Origin: Marsupella aquatica
Taxonomy: Eukaryota > Marchantiophyta
Reading direction: 5' to 3'
DNA: 64,000 nt
Assembly (NCBI GenBank): GCA_973895155.1
Contig: OZ316892.1
Span: forward strand, 16,492,001 to 16,556,000
Shown: positions 33,752-45,299 of the stretch, piece by piece
Position numbering within the stretch: position 1 is the first letter of the stretch
Layout: every line of letters starts with the position of its first letter
Made by a program: the position numbers and the translations under genes
Notes under the pieces: model-generated
What the model saw: the letters and a program-made list of their open reading frames with translations, nothing else
Databases searched by the model: none
Told to the model about the DNA's origin: nothing

Positions 33752-34926
33752 CCGTCGGCAAGCCAAACACTTCGGCAATCACTCGGGGAGTGAGATAGAA
33801 TTCTTTCCCATACACCCTTGTGGAATTGGTCTTGGGCTCCCAAGATCCCACGAATTCTAATAAGTGTGAATCCGGCACCTCCGGCTTCAGCCATGGTAAC
33901 TTTACGAAGGCTTCCAAGCCGGATCAGGCCATGAAGCCCTAGTACTTCCGAGTCTGCATAGCCATAAAGCATGCATCCTCTTTGCATGCAAAGTGTAATT
34001 GCACTTTCTCGGGGAGGGTCGCCGACCAGCCTTTCCAGGTGTCATCCCTTGTTGGAACAACATTGATGGGGTCGACCTCCTCTTTTTTGGCTTCTTCCTG
34101 CCTCTTGCTCCCTTGCTCGACTGGCTTCCTTGGTGCCGTCGACCTCGTTCTCTTCGCAGGGGTGGTCTCTTCATTGATGTTCCCTTTCCTCTTCATAGCG
34201 GCTGCCATGGATGTTTCTCCTAGCACGGTTGCCTTCGTCCACCCCTCTGTGCTACCCTTCAACTCCCAGTGTATGTCATTGCAACGGTTGATGGCCTCCC
34301 GGATGCCGACTATTCTGTTCTCACAAAACAGAAGATCGTCAAGTTTGTCGGCAGTAGGCGTCCACAAGAATTCAGCCGTAATGAGTTCTCCTCCTAAGAA
34401 GGCAAACTTCTGCAGCTCCCATAGTTGAGCGAGCTCCTGCCGTTCTTGAGCGGCTCTCTCCGATTCTTCATCCTTGTAGGTCCTAATGTACTCAGTTTCC
34501 CGTTCTAATAGGCATCCCCATAAATGAGCAGCTTGATTGACGTTGCTCATACCCTTCTTGCATTGATTGCCGGTATCTGCTTCCACCCCGAGTGCTTGCC
34601 TGAGCAGCGGACAGTAGTTGGCCTCCCGTAGTCGTCTGCTTAGTTCGCACTTGCAAATGAGCCGCCATTCCTTGCGATCGATCCTTACCCCTCCCTGACT
34701 GGTCTTCCTTCCCGTTAGTTACCTATAGCCGCCTGCACTTAGCGCGCCCTAACCCTAATCGTGTTCCCTCCCCTGGCGTTTTTACTTCCGGCCTCGGCTC
34801 GGGTTCCATAGCCACCCTTAATTGTTTATATTTTCCATATTTTTGCTACTACACTAATGTGTTTCCAGGGTTTACTCCTTATTTTATCATTTAAACTGGC
34901 CTAGTGATTCCTGGCTAGGCATCACA
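33752..34926 (-). pseudogene. coiled-coil gag-like gene, copy I, 5' part
   Basis: On the minus strand the element begins TGTGATGCC at 34926. A start codon at 34809 opens with MEPEPRPEV, as in the copy at 52902. The main open part (34586-33939) has SNVNQAAHLWGCLLERETEY, RAAQERQELAQLWELQK, LDDLLFCENRIVGIREAI and MKRKGNINEE. After a TAG (QTRKY*GFMA; Gln in the other copy) it continues with LPWLKPEVPDSHLLEFVGSW and RVYGKEFYLTPRVIAEVFGLP. That last motif recalls the V-G-x-x-x-x-(F/Y)-x-P-x-x-I-x-x-x-x-G-L-P box of the putative plant transposon protein family (transposase_32), but the match is from memory. The LTR retrotransposon interrupts it just after FGLP. Confidence 0.6.
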
Positions 34927-35170
34927 GGGACTCTTTAAGGAACGCGTCATCATTTCTTGGAGCCTACAGAATTTCAAGGGAAATCGATGTATGGTGGAGA
35001 TCAGGGAATTGTGTTCCAGGAAATCTTTGGATGCTCCAAGGTTGGCTTGCGTGGTGGGTGGTCCGATGGCGTCAATGGGGAAATTTCATTCGTTTGGTGA
35101 GTTTCTACATCCATAAACAAGTAAACACTCAAAATCAACATTTTAAAAGAAGTAATCAAACAAAGTCATA

Positions 35171-35330
35171 CTAGCGCTTGGCGCTATCATTATTCCCAGT
35201 CACTTTTGTGTCCTAGGTTCACTCCAATATTTGCCAAGTTTTGATATTAGCGCCCAATGCTAGTTTCCATTAACCACTTGTTACTCATATTTGTCCACAT
35301 TCTAGTGTGAATGGTGGTAGCGCCAGGCCT
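35171..35330. repeat. TAGCG..GGCGCTA palindromes upstream of the SWIM frame
   Basis: Versions of the palindrome occur at 35172-35186 (TAGCGCTTGGCGCTA), 35248-35262 (TAGCGCCCAATGCTA) and 35318-35333 (TAGCGCCAGGCCTTGG). They lie in a non-coding stretch, possibly an intron, between the coiled-coil element and the 35.47-kb acceptor-like site. Confidence 0.7.
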
Positions 35331-35470
35331 TGGCATTGATTGCATGTGCTATAGCTTATTTGGATTGGGAATATGAAAACCTTACAAAAATGATTTGGTT
35401 CAAACATTTCTTTATTGAATGCAATGACTAAGTCATATTTCCTAAATTGTGCTCCAAATGTTTGATGCAG

Positions 35471-36988
35471 AACAAAAGCGTAGAGGAAAGCGCTGTGATT
35501 CCTAACTGTACTACTTTAGAGGCGGCACATTCCATAATGAAGGCTTGGCAAACTAAGAAAAAGGCTGGTCTATTTGAAGCATGTCAGATGGATCAAAGTA
35601 GGGCTCTCTCACAAGTTGCGGCATATACGGCGTATAAGAGAGGTCTTAACCAAGGAACCGGACCTACAATTTGGGAATTGGCATTCCGTTCGGCAGACCA
35701 GGTAGGTTCTTCAAAGAATTTCCAAGATGCTTCCAATATGCTTCTTTCCGGTGCGGCTGAATTTGACCTGGAAAGGAGTGGCCCTCTCAATGGGGATGTT
35801 ACCACAAAGTCTATGAAGAGAAAAGGTCAAGCCTCTGGGAACAGCTCGGCACAAGACTCCCATCGGCATGACACTATTCTTGTAACATCACCACATACTT
35901 GAGGCATGAAAAGGAAAAACTTAAACAAGACTGAATTCTCCCCGGTTGCATCGGGTCCTGTTCACCATGACATTGGCGTTGTGGACCTGTCGGAAAGTGA
36001 AATTGAAGAACGCAGTCATTGGAGTACTCTGCCCTGGAGGAGGTCGACAAGGTCGTTTGCAGCCCCACAAAGTGCACCTCCCAACCTCCAAAAGGTTGTC
36101 CATGACTCAATTGTGTTGGAGACAGATGTGCGACCAGGGGCGTGGCACCTACGAAGAGTGATGAAACATGGTGCAGGGCCTCAGTGTAATGGATCTCTTG
36201 GTGGACAATCGGATTGAGATGACTGTTGCAATTGTCTGGAAAAGGTTGGTTTCCCGTCAACGGATGGTGTAGTTGGCATTGTTGTCAAAGGATATCGCGT
36301 GTTCAGGGGAGAACCACACCCTAAGATGATTTGGTTTTGTCCCAACAGTGCATGCTATAAGAGCCGGCCCCGTCGTAATGTGGTGAATCTTCCCCCATTT
36401 CCTCATAGCCTACCCGTTTTGAAAGGAACTAATCTTTCTGAAGCTGAGGTCCAATTCCTGACTCAGCAAGGGATTGCGATCAATCCAGAGGCCGGACGTT
36501 AGGCTGCTCCATCTCCATTTGACTTGCGAATCAATGTGAACCTTTTCCCGGAGAAAATCGATCTCCTTGAGCCAAATATTCGCCTTCGGAGCAGGAATGG
36601 TAAAAATACAATCCCACGTTCAAATCTTTCGCAAGGGCACAACAAAAGAATTGAATCCACAAACAAGGAGTCGATGACCCTCATTCAACATTTTGATGTT
36701 TCTGTCGGGAACTCTTGGGGCAAACAATTTCAGATCCAAACCCAAGAGAGACTTCGTACGACAAACACTTATTGGGTACAGATTTGCATTTTCCCATGTT
36801 GTTCTTGTGAGGACTTCTATCATCGCCATTCTCATGGTAGGCCCTTCATGCCTTGCAAGCATCTCTATTGGGTGTATACCAACGTCCTCAAACTAGATGT
36901 GGTGGATTCAACTTTGGCTAGTCAGCCAATTTTGACTGTAGGTGAGGTGAGGCTCATTCTAGCTAGGCAAAATTCTCTGGACTTATAG
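35471..36988 (+). pseudogene. SWIM-type zinc-finger protein, one frame with three stops
   Basis: A single reading frame runs from an acceptor-like CAG at 35470 to a TAG at 36986-36988, broken only by TGA (35900-35902), TGA (36215-36217) and TAG (36500-36502), with no frameshift. Near the middle is WFCPNSACYKSRPRRNV, a possible CxxxxxC knuckle. Near the end is CSCEDFYHRHSHG followed by MPCKHLYWVY, giving the CxC...CxH pattern of a SWIM finger, common in Mutator-type transposases and in some plant regulators. No DDE catalytic block was recognised in front of it, so a Mutator origin is only a guess. An upstream exon probably exists but was not resolved. All three stops are one C-to-T step from Arg (CGA) or Gln (CAG). 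Confidence 0.6.
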
Positions 36989-37110
36989 ACTAGAGATTTA
37001 GTAACGTTCAACGGCTCCAAATTGATTTGTCGCATTGGAACTTTTCATATCTTTTCAATGATACCAAATCAGATAATCATTTTCAGTACACATTTGTTAT
37101 TACATATGGC

Positions 37111-37359
37111 TAGCGTCGGGCGCTAGCTTTGATCAGTTTGTCCCATTTTGAGTGAATCTGTTTGATTATGGTCCGAATGCTTTCCAGTACTTATCTTTGC
37201 GAACGGAATTTCTGTTTCTGAACTTTCCTATATTTGAGTTCTTCTCGTGGGATATAAATCTACCCCTTCCAGTTCACACTTCATTATGAATTTACAAACA
37301 CCGTTCAATCGATTTGGTCTCATCTCAAACTCTTTGTTTTTTGTCAGCACCTAGCGCTA
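37111..37359. repeat. palindrome motifs downstream of the SWIM frame
   Basis: TAGCGTCGGGCGCTA lies at 37111-37125 and a degraded version (CAGCACCTAGCGCTA) at 37345-37359. They lie 120-370 bp after the SWIM stop, similar to the position of the motifs after gene X. Confidence 0.6.
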
Positions 37360-37799
37360 TTACATAGTACTGTTCTGATTCCGATGATATTTTTAAGATT
37401 GTTATTTTTTTGAGTGTGCCTTGCCTCAGTAGCCTGTGTATGGTGGGACCCAGTCTATGGTTTACGCATATATGGTGGAGAAGTAATTCAGTTACAGAGA
37501 CAGCATGTGAATTTTGTTGTTGCAAGGAACCCGATCAAGTCTCACCTTTCCATAAAAAATGGGCAGAAAACTTCATATATTTACTAGTACCAGTTCCTGC
37601 TTTCCTATTTCCTGTCTCGGTGGTGATGCCCTACCTAAGGGTTCTTACCCTAGCTTCCATTTTGTAACTTTTGTAACTTTTGTACTTTTTCAATAATGCC
37701 ATTTTAATTGCGGCAGACTGGGTCAACATCACTTTCCTCCCTCCTTCAAAACCCATGAATGGTCTCCCTCACCCTCACCCTAACCCAAATACACCAAAA

Positions 37800-38373
37800 C
37801 CTATGAAAAATACATTTTGCAAAGCTTTTGAGAACCAATTCCGATCTCAAAGATCCACGAAAAAGGGATCGCAACCATTCCAACAACAAAACCATCGCAG
37901 CGCTTGCAATGTTATCACAATCGCAACACTAGAGAACACTAACTCTTTGCAAGTTTGCGAGTTAAGTCACTTTGCAACCAAGCGGTCATTTGATTGTCGC
38001 AATCTTGCGATGTAGTTTGCATCGCAAGACAGAAACATTTAACATCGGAAACTGTGATACGGGTGTTATTGTAACACTAGCAATACAATTATTTTTGCAA
38101 AATAATGAAATGCATCGTTTCTCAATATTTTCCAGGAAAATGTAGTCGCAATGTTGCAGAGATGTTGCGATGTATTTAGAATCGCAAGTTGCAAAGTAGT
38201 TGCAAAGGGCCGTTTGCGAAGGGTTTAGGATGGGAAGTAGCAAAAACGTTTTGATGCGAGGTAGTTTGCAAAGTGGGTATTTTGGATTTTGTTTCCTTTG
38301 TATGATGCAAAGGATGACATTTCGCAAAAGAGGGGCATAGTGTTGCAGTGTTTTCCTTCTCCTTACCAGTAGT
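37800..38373. repeat. TCGCAA/TTGCGA-rich region ending in a CACTA-like terminus
   Basis: The hexamers TCGCAA, TTGCGA and close forms (TTGCAA, TCGCAG) recur more than fifteen times on both strands. The region ends CCTTACCAGTAGTG at about 38373; read on the minus strand this is CACTACTGGTAAGG, resembling the terminus of CACTA transposons, which carry such subterminal repeats. No matching left end was found, so the element is not bounded. Confidence 0.4.
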
Positions 38374-39388
38374 GTAATACGTCTTTTGGGCTAGTTAGCC
38401 TATCCTTTGACATGAAAGGATTGCACCCCCTAGGCTCCCACTCCCAATAAAATATATGTACCCCCTGTGAACAGACTCCCCCTTAGTACCCCTTGTTATT
38501 ATTTTTTGATCAATACTTTAGATCCTTTAGACTATTATAAAATGTTAATTTGAAGGATTATAATTATGCTTATTTAGTTACATGTTTCTTCAAATCAAAG
38601 AAAAAATTCACATGTCACATCAAAAAAAATGCTTGCATCCCAATGTGCCACATTTTATGAATCATACTCTTTGAGAAGGAAGAATATCTATCAATATACA
38701 CATATTTTGCAATATGCATTCATGACAAGAAGAAGAACATCTTCTATATATGCCTATTTGGCAACACTGTATCAAGTATGTGTTGACAACTGGCCCACTA
38801 ATATGATGACATGTGTCACTACCTATTAGAGCCCCCCTTCCAAAAATCTAATCTTGACCAAATATTCAATACACTAGATTACTTATGTGTCATGTTTACC
38901 ATAAAAATGCGATTTGCGTAGTTATAACTGATTTCTAAAAATTACCTCAAAATGAATAAAAATGACCTTGTTTTCACATCCGACCCGTATTACCTAAGAG
39001 TGGGGGCTTCGGGATTGCACCACAATTGACTCACAAGAGTAGACTTATAGATAGTCCTTCCCTCATAACTTAGAGTAGATAGTATTGTCCGGGGTGTTTG
39101 CACATAAGTTAACTCCGCTTGAACTCTAGAAAAGACATGTCTTACTTCATGCCCTAGTGTCTCCATCTCACTAAATGGGTTAGTGTCCACCTATCTCACA
39201 ATCATCAACTGTTAAAGGCTCAGCACAATCCTCACTGTCCATAGTATCCCATGAATCAATCCGTTTCAAATCTTCTTTAGGATCATCAAACTCTATAAAC
39301 TCTCTTGTTGGGGGCTCAGGTCTAGGGCCTACATTGGATCAATGCTCAATTGTGTCTTCAACATCATCACATGACACAACCTCTTTCA
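38374..39388. other. no gene seen
   Basis: AT-rich sequence between the CACTA-like end and the C-terminal end of the large decayed minus-strand gene. No coding signal is convincing. Confidence 0.4.
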
Positions 39389-42300
39389 TCATGCTTGTAT
39401 CTGGCCAAGTCTCTGCCTCCATGTCCCAAGGATGAACCCACCATCGTCTCTTTGTTGTCGGCAAAGAACTCCTTGGTGAATGTTTAGCCTACACAACAAA
39501 TCCTTTGCTGCCTGCAAACCTTCCTTAAGGGCATCAACAACCATCTCATTAGTCTGAACTGCAGAGTAATTAAATAAATTTGGAGCATGTTCTCCCTCAT
39601 CCAGAGGATATAGAGTTGCGCAAACATGATCCTGTTTATCATGTGATTGACGTATCTTCAATCCCTCTATTCTATACTCTAAGCTAGCCAGTCAATTTAG
39701 TCCCACTGCATTGTCCAATAGAGATCCAAAGTCATAGTTTCTCTCATGGCCACCTACCTTGCTGAAAAATATTTCACAACAATTTGATCCCAGCAAGTGA
39801 AATGGAACTTGCAGATATGGGAACTTATCTCAAAAGGCACAAATTAACAATACCACAAAATGACAAGACATGTTGATTTCATGGAAATTAAGCCTGCATA
39901 GAAATCATGTTCTTCTTTGTGATAGATCCAACATTCCCTATCATAGAATGATCGTCGTACCTCAACCATAGCCTCCACAACCGGAAAAACCAAGATATAT
40001 ACTTTTGATGCCAAGACTACACGGGTTCTCAGGTCATGCTTAACAGAGAATAAAATATCTATATGTAATCTGCACAAACCTCCAAGTATATCATGGTCCC
40101 AAAGCTTTTGTCATGATGAACATCTCATCGCTCATACATATACTGCAGGCAAGCTTGCACTCTCCTGGAAGCTATTCATTGTGGACCAGCCCAATTTTGT
40201 CTATCTGTCCTATTCACATCATCCTAGTGCAAGCCCTGCTCATGAATTGCACAATGGTTATAAACAGATGTGACATATGACAATGATGCATGCCGATCAC
40301 CAAGAACTAACATAGCAGACTCTCAGTCCAATGGGTTAATTGCCTTCTTGCCATTGTGAGGTGGGTCTTGGTCTCCAAAGCCATGTAGATCTCCATTCAG
40401 AAGAATGGACACTTAATATTGTCACCCAACCCATCCTACATTGTACCTAGGAATAGAACCATTGACAGCACTATAATCTTCCAACATCAATTTCTTGCGA
40501 CAAGCATCACCATCACTAGCATGTCCCAACAAATTTCTCTACAATATGTGTCCCACATGTACTTCAGCTCTGCCCAATGCTCTCTCACCCAGGGAGCTTT
40601 AAACTTATTACATGTTGGCATAACACACAATGCCAATTTTGGCATTTGTGCATGGAGAGGATTGACAATGATTACTCTAGCATACATGGAGTAAAGTTAC
40701 ATCATCAGTTATCAGTCGTTTCCATCAGTCGACCTGATATCAGTTGCCACATCATCTCAGAGAGGCCGCCAAGATACGGCGCAGAAAAAAATGTGAATTT
40801 TAAAATAAAAAAAATCTCAAAATTTTTTGAAGAAAAAAAAATTGAAATTTTTTTCACTATGGGTGTCCGTACTATACGGACATCACTTCTCGGCGGGGTC
40901 AGCCGAGATGGCCAGATCTCCCTACGGTATGGACATCGAATTTCGGCAAATTACTTTTTCAATTTTTTTTTTTGGTTTTGAAATTTTCAAGAAAATAAAT
41001 GTTTAATTTTTTTTCCATTTTTTTGGTTCGTATGCCGATCTCGGCGAGGTCAGCTGAGATTGAGTCAATCTCAGCTGCCTAGCTGAGATGCGTGGAAGTG
41101 CAAAGTCGTCATCTCAGTTGCTCAACTGAGATTCAAAAAAAAATTGGCGAAAAAACTGATAACTGATGATCCTTGCTACCCCGCATACATGCCTTCGTTA
41201 TACTTCTCAAAAGTACTTACAATTTTATCATACCCTGTAGTACCTATCCCAATCAGTACTTCCAATCCAAAAGAACACGTGTGGTCTTCAGAGGGCCCAC
41301 AAAAGCCAATTAGGGTGTCATATTTAGCTTCCCATCTATCACACAGGACAACACATACCTCAGCTCATGATGTGCAAAATCACCCTAAACGTTGAATAGA
41401 ATAATATTGCAAGGTCTGTCTAATGGCACAAAAAGCAACACAAACCTTGGTCTCTCTTTTATCCTTGTTTCATCCTCAGCAAACATTACAGGAACATCTC
41501 CATCAATTCTTAGTGACTGCTTTGATGCACATAATACTTTGCAGACCTCTTGGAATATCTCTTTTCAAATGCCAGCTCTAAAGGGTGGTAGTTTTGCTCT
41601 ATCACGTTTCAAGGTCTTCAAACCTGGACCACCAAGGTTAGCCAGGAAACAATGGACCACTTGTCTTCCCCCAAACTGGAACATGGCTTGGGAAAATGCC
41701 TTGGTTCTCTTATTATAATGGTAACCCTTAGCAACTCTTTGCAAATTCTTAGCTACATCTGTCAGGAAATCCCACAACCCTTCTTTCCCACCAAAAGCCC
41801 CAGACCTATGTCCATTCACTATATTCCTCAAAAACAATCTCAAATCTTTCCTGTCATGGGCTACTCCTAATAAGTCTTCTAGCTTCCTGCGCCTAATATT
41901 GAGGGCACAAATTTTTGGGCTTGTTGTGTCAACAGCCAACGTTGTCTCCTAAATTGGGTGTTGAGGTTACCAACAGGTTCCCTCAGCTCGGTTTTGGTGA
42001 GGTATGTCAACCTCATCCCACCCTGTGTAGTCCTGTCTCCTCTCTGTGCACAATGCTTCTGCTTCCCTGTGCACCCTGCCACTAAAATCATCTTCATGTT
42101 TTATAGAATCACATAGAGTGCAAGTGAGGTTTTGAAAACCGCCTCCATTAATTGACACCCTGTGACAATGCTTGTGCCTAAAGCAACCCTATATGCTGAC
42201 AACCAACTGGCTAGTTGTATTGAAAACCTCAACACAAGCTATACGGTCACAGTCCCAGACATTCCCTCCCTCTTGATCATCAAGTATTCCCTTCACAACC

Positions 42301-43573
42301 AAAGAATCTCATGTCCATTGGACCTCTGACTCCCACATGCCCCAACAAAGCAAACTAAGACTTGGCTCAATTGAGGAATACAACCCACCTCTGCCTGAAC
42401 TGCTCCCTACACCAAAGTTGCCCTCTCTAAAGAAATTCAGAATTGAATTTTGAGATGGAAACAGATCCTGGGCATCAGGCTTCCTTGGTCTCCCCTTCTT
42501 CCTTGCCCTTAGTGCAACCTGGGTACTAGTGACAATGACTGTTCTCAAGTGCATCCATATGATCTTGACTGACCAGGTGTTGTCTTAAATTGTGTTCCAA
42601 ATTGGATTTCTTAGGGCACATGTCAGTATGAAGCTTGCCACAGACTGTACATCTGACCTTAAATAGGAATGACCTCTCTGCAAATGTTGGATCAGTGGGA
42701 GATGGTGTGATAGAGAACACTTCTACCACCCCACCTACCTCTGCATTCAACTTTCCCACTATTTCCACACCAACCCCTATTTGCACACTATGATCAAGCA
42801 ATGGTTGTTGTATAGTGTCAGTAGTCGTCACCATAGCTCTAGGTAAACCCCTTTGCTTACACCAGTTCTCCTTGTGTTTAGGGTTTGTCAGGTGCTTTGT
42901 CTTGAAATTGCTAAAGCAATTTGCAATGGACTTGAGTACATGTGAATTGGCTGCATTCCCATAAGTCTCCCTACACTCTAAGCACTCTAGATGGCCTCGA
43001 CACTCCCTCCCTCATCCCACGTTTGCACTCTCCACTTGTGGTCACTAAATCCCTTCTGGTTTACCCAGGATCGTAGCTTCAACCACTCATCATTCCAGCT
43101 CTTTGCTGCAGCCTCAGATATGAGGCAGTCCAAAGGAGCCTATGACAGGCTGTACTGTAGCATGTACTGGCACGTACCCCTTCTATTTGTCCTTGAGACA
43201 ATGGATGTGTACCTACCACATTGGACACAGTGGCAGCAAATGAGTGAGAGGACCCGATGGCAACCCTCTCTATGGGCAAGGCAGGCAAGGGTTGTGAATT
43301 CACTGACACTTGAGTAATCACAAAAATTGTTCCTTGAAGTTCAGTCACCTCAACAGTCTTCTTTGAAAAGCGTTGGACTCGACCAGGCAACCTCTCATCC
43401 CAAAAATCAATGTCAAACTCTACTGCACCAACACATTTGATACGGAAATCTACCAAAGTCTGCCCTTCTTTGAAGGACATGACACAGATTGGCGTATCAG
43501 GCTTTCCTCCCTCCCCACACTTTTCTACCAATCTGACAGAGCTCATGCAACCTAGGTTTGCCATGATGGACAT
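39389..43573 (-). pseudogene. large decayed ORF of an uncharacterised, transposase-like family
   Basis: Minus-strand coding blocks follow one another with many stops and shifts. 43573-43079: unknown, with FDIDFWDERLPGRVQRFSKK. 42834-42526: a C2H2/BED-like finger, CTVCGKLHTDMC then NLRQHLVSQDH. About 42180-41960: NLTCTLCDSIKHEDDFSGRV. 41939-41565: RRRKLEDLLGVAHDRKDLR, EGLWDFLTDVAKNLQR and FLANLGGPGLKTLKRDR. 41345-41190: YDTLIGFCGPSEDHTC. 40687-40487: ARVIIVNPLHAQMPKLAL and MPTCNKFKAPWV. 40077-39844: DLRTRVVLASKV. 39790-39389: CEIFFSKVGG, ERNYDFGSLLDNAVGLN, LYPLDEGEHAPNLFNYS and DALKEGLQAAKDLLCRLNI. The blocks recall a large uncharacterised protein family that I know only from unannotated plant and invertebrate proteins. 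No catalytic triad can be named. A MITE interrupts it. Confidence 0.55.
40689..41182. mobile_element. Mutator-like MITE (494 bp) with 9-bp target duplication
   Basis: The 9-bp string GCATACATG flanks both ends (40680-40688 and 41183-41191). Inside, the ends share ATCATCAGTTATCAG in inverted orientation (CTGATAACTGATGAT on the right), offset 12 bp from each end and preceded by weakly similar sequence. A 9-bp duplication is the hallmark of Mutator-type transposition. The interior is A/T-rich and carries repeated CTCAGCTGAGAT-type palindromes (41040-41130). It codes for nothing. Removing it restores the reading frame of the surrounding gene at the MYAR codons. Confidence 0.8.
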
Positions 43574-44064
43574 GAAGACATGATGTGAAAGTAAGGGATA
43601 GGGATTAGGTACATGAACCCATCATACAACAATGGACAGAGATGGAAAAGGATCAGGAGTCTTTCAACCACTCACAGTAAGCCTATTTCAGTCAATTACT
43701 TACAATTAGTCCATTTTATTCAACAAAATAGTTCAGCCCATATATTGCAATCATATATTAAGTCCATTGCATTTGACCAAATACTTAAGTCCACATATTG
43801 CAATCAACCAGATACTTATTTGAGTCCTTTTCATTCAACCAAATACTGAAGTCAACAACATTCAACCAAGTACTTAAGTCAACTTCATTCAACCAAATAT
43901 GTAAGTTCATATAATTTAGGTTGCGTTATGGTCTTTGACAAAAACGGATGAAGTTATAAGATAGTGGAATGTGTCTAGTCATGGGTACTAGGGATATCAG
44001 AACCCTATGGAATGACATGGCGATTACAGTAAATCATGCGCCACTATCCAATGTCCCAGGTGTC

Positions 44065-45278
44065 TCAGCCCTTCACCCCTCTCCTCAAGTGCTTGTCTAC
44101 TATTGGTCCTTCATCATGACACCATACACGAGGGCACCTGTGACACTTAATTAAGTCCCAAATGCCCTCCCAATACTCCTTACAAACCTCACAATAATGT
44201 CGTGGGCATATAAGAGCATCAGGATGTGCATCAGGGTTGTCTAGATGGCGGGTGAGTGGCATTTCCCCCAATCGTAGAAGTAGCCGAAGACAACCAACAT
44301 GGTAAAATGAGTAGCAGTCATCATGAGAACACTGGACCACAAGGGGCTCGTTTGTGCTGGGTCTCAAGGTTTTGCAAGAAGTCCACAACCAAAACATCTT
44401 CCTCTGTTTTGTTGACAGATGTCACAAAGCCAAGCTGCAGCCCAATCATGACCTTTGGAAATGACAATGCGCTCACATGTAGGTCCATGGCCATCTTCCT
44501 CATGGGGGTTGTGGCCATCAACTACATAATGAAAATGAGACCACAAGGGCCATCGCAAACAAAACAATTTCTCCCTCATCGCACTCAAAATAGCAAGGGG
44601 TATCCATGCAAAGGTGCTCCCTATGGCCAAATCTTGGATCTAGCAACTCACGGGCAATGTGTGCCATGCTAAACAAGATCTGCAAAATTACCTTCAAAAA
44701 TTAGGAGCAAGTATGATGTACCACAAGGAGCAACAGTCCACCAGCAATCAAAGCCAGTAGCCTCCACCAGGGGCATGACTTCCCTGTGGGCTCCTTTAAT
44801 CCATCTTGCAATGTGAGCAATGTAGAATGAGAAGTCAACATTCAACCAGAATGTGCATCATCATCATGGGCACACCCTTTACGTGCCCCACCACAGATAC
44901 AATCATTGATGAAATGACAAAGATTCCAATGTCTGCAAATGATCGAGAGTGCAAACAAGCTTCCAATAACACAGAATCCTGATGCAGCACCCCATCTGCA
45001 AATTTTACCAGACGGATGTTGTGTGGGACTGGTGGGGATAAGTTTGGCCTCATGTAATGGTTTTGAGGCATGGATGGATAGCCCCAGGTCACGACACAGT
45101 CTGCTCCAACAATCCTTGAGTGAATCATCTTCAATCGGAATTGTTCACCCTTCAGGCGCCGTCCCTCAGGCTCTGTGCTGCGTGTGGTAACCATGATATT
45201 CAGTGCACCTACATTGAGAAAATGAAAAGGCCACAACAAACAAGGGACAGGGATTGACCTAGGCAAGGTCCTCAACAC
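44065..45278 (-). pseudogene. PHD/zinc-finger cluster gene fragment, EDM2-like finger order
   Basis: The upstream block (ATG at 45194; TRSTEPEGRRLKGEQFR, then VTWGYPSMPQNHYMRPN) is unrecognised. From 44670 the frame, with at least two shifts, gives CDEGEIVLF/CDGPCG, then LCDICQQNRGRCFGCG, then LVVQCSHDDCYSFYHVGCL, then ICPRHYCEVCK and LIKCHRCPRVWCHDE. The order is a PHD start (CDxG..CDGPC), a CxxC..CxxCG linker, and a C..CY.FYH.xCL plus CPxHxCxxCK..CxRCPxxxH finger. It resembles the extended PHD cluster of plant EDM2-type chromatin proteins. It is broken by stops and cannot act as such. Whether it belonged to the same gene as the block at 39.4-43.6 kb is unclear; strand and order allow it. 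Confidence 0.5.
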
Positions 45279-45299
45279 AGAATCCCCACTTCCTGCCTT

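Noticed and set aside
6044-38376. A single 32-kb CACTA element from the CACTA at 6044 (after TAA) to the TAGTG at about 38373 (before TAA)
   Set aside because: The terminal sequences (CACTAGTAGAAACC and CACTACTGGTAAGG) do not match beyond the common core, and the 3-bp agreement is expected by chance.
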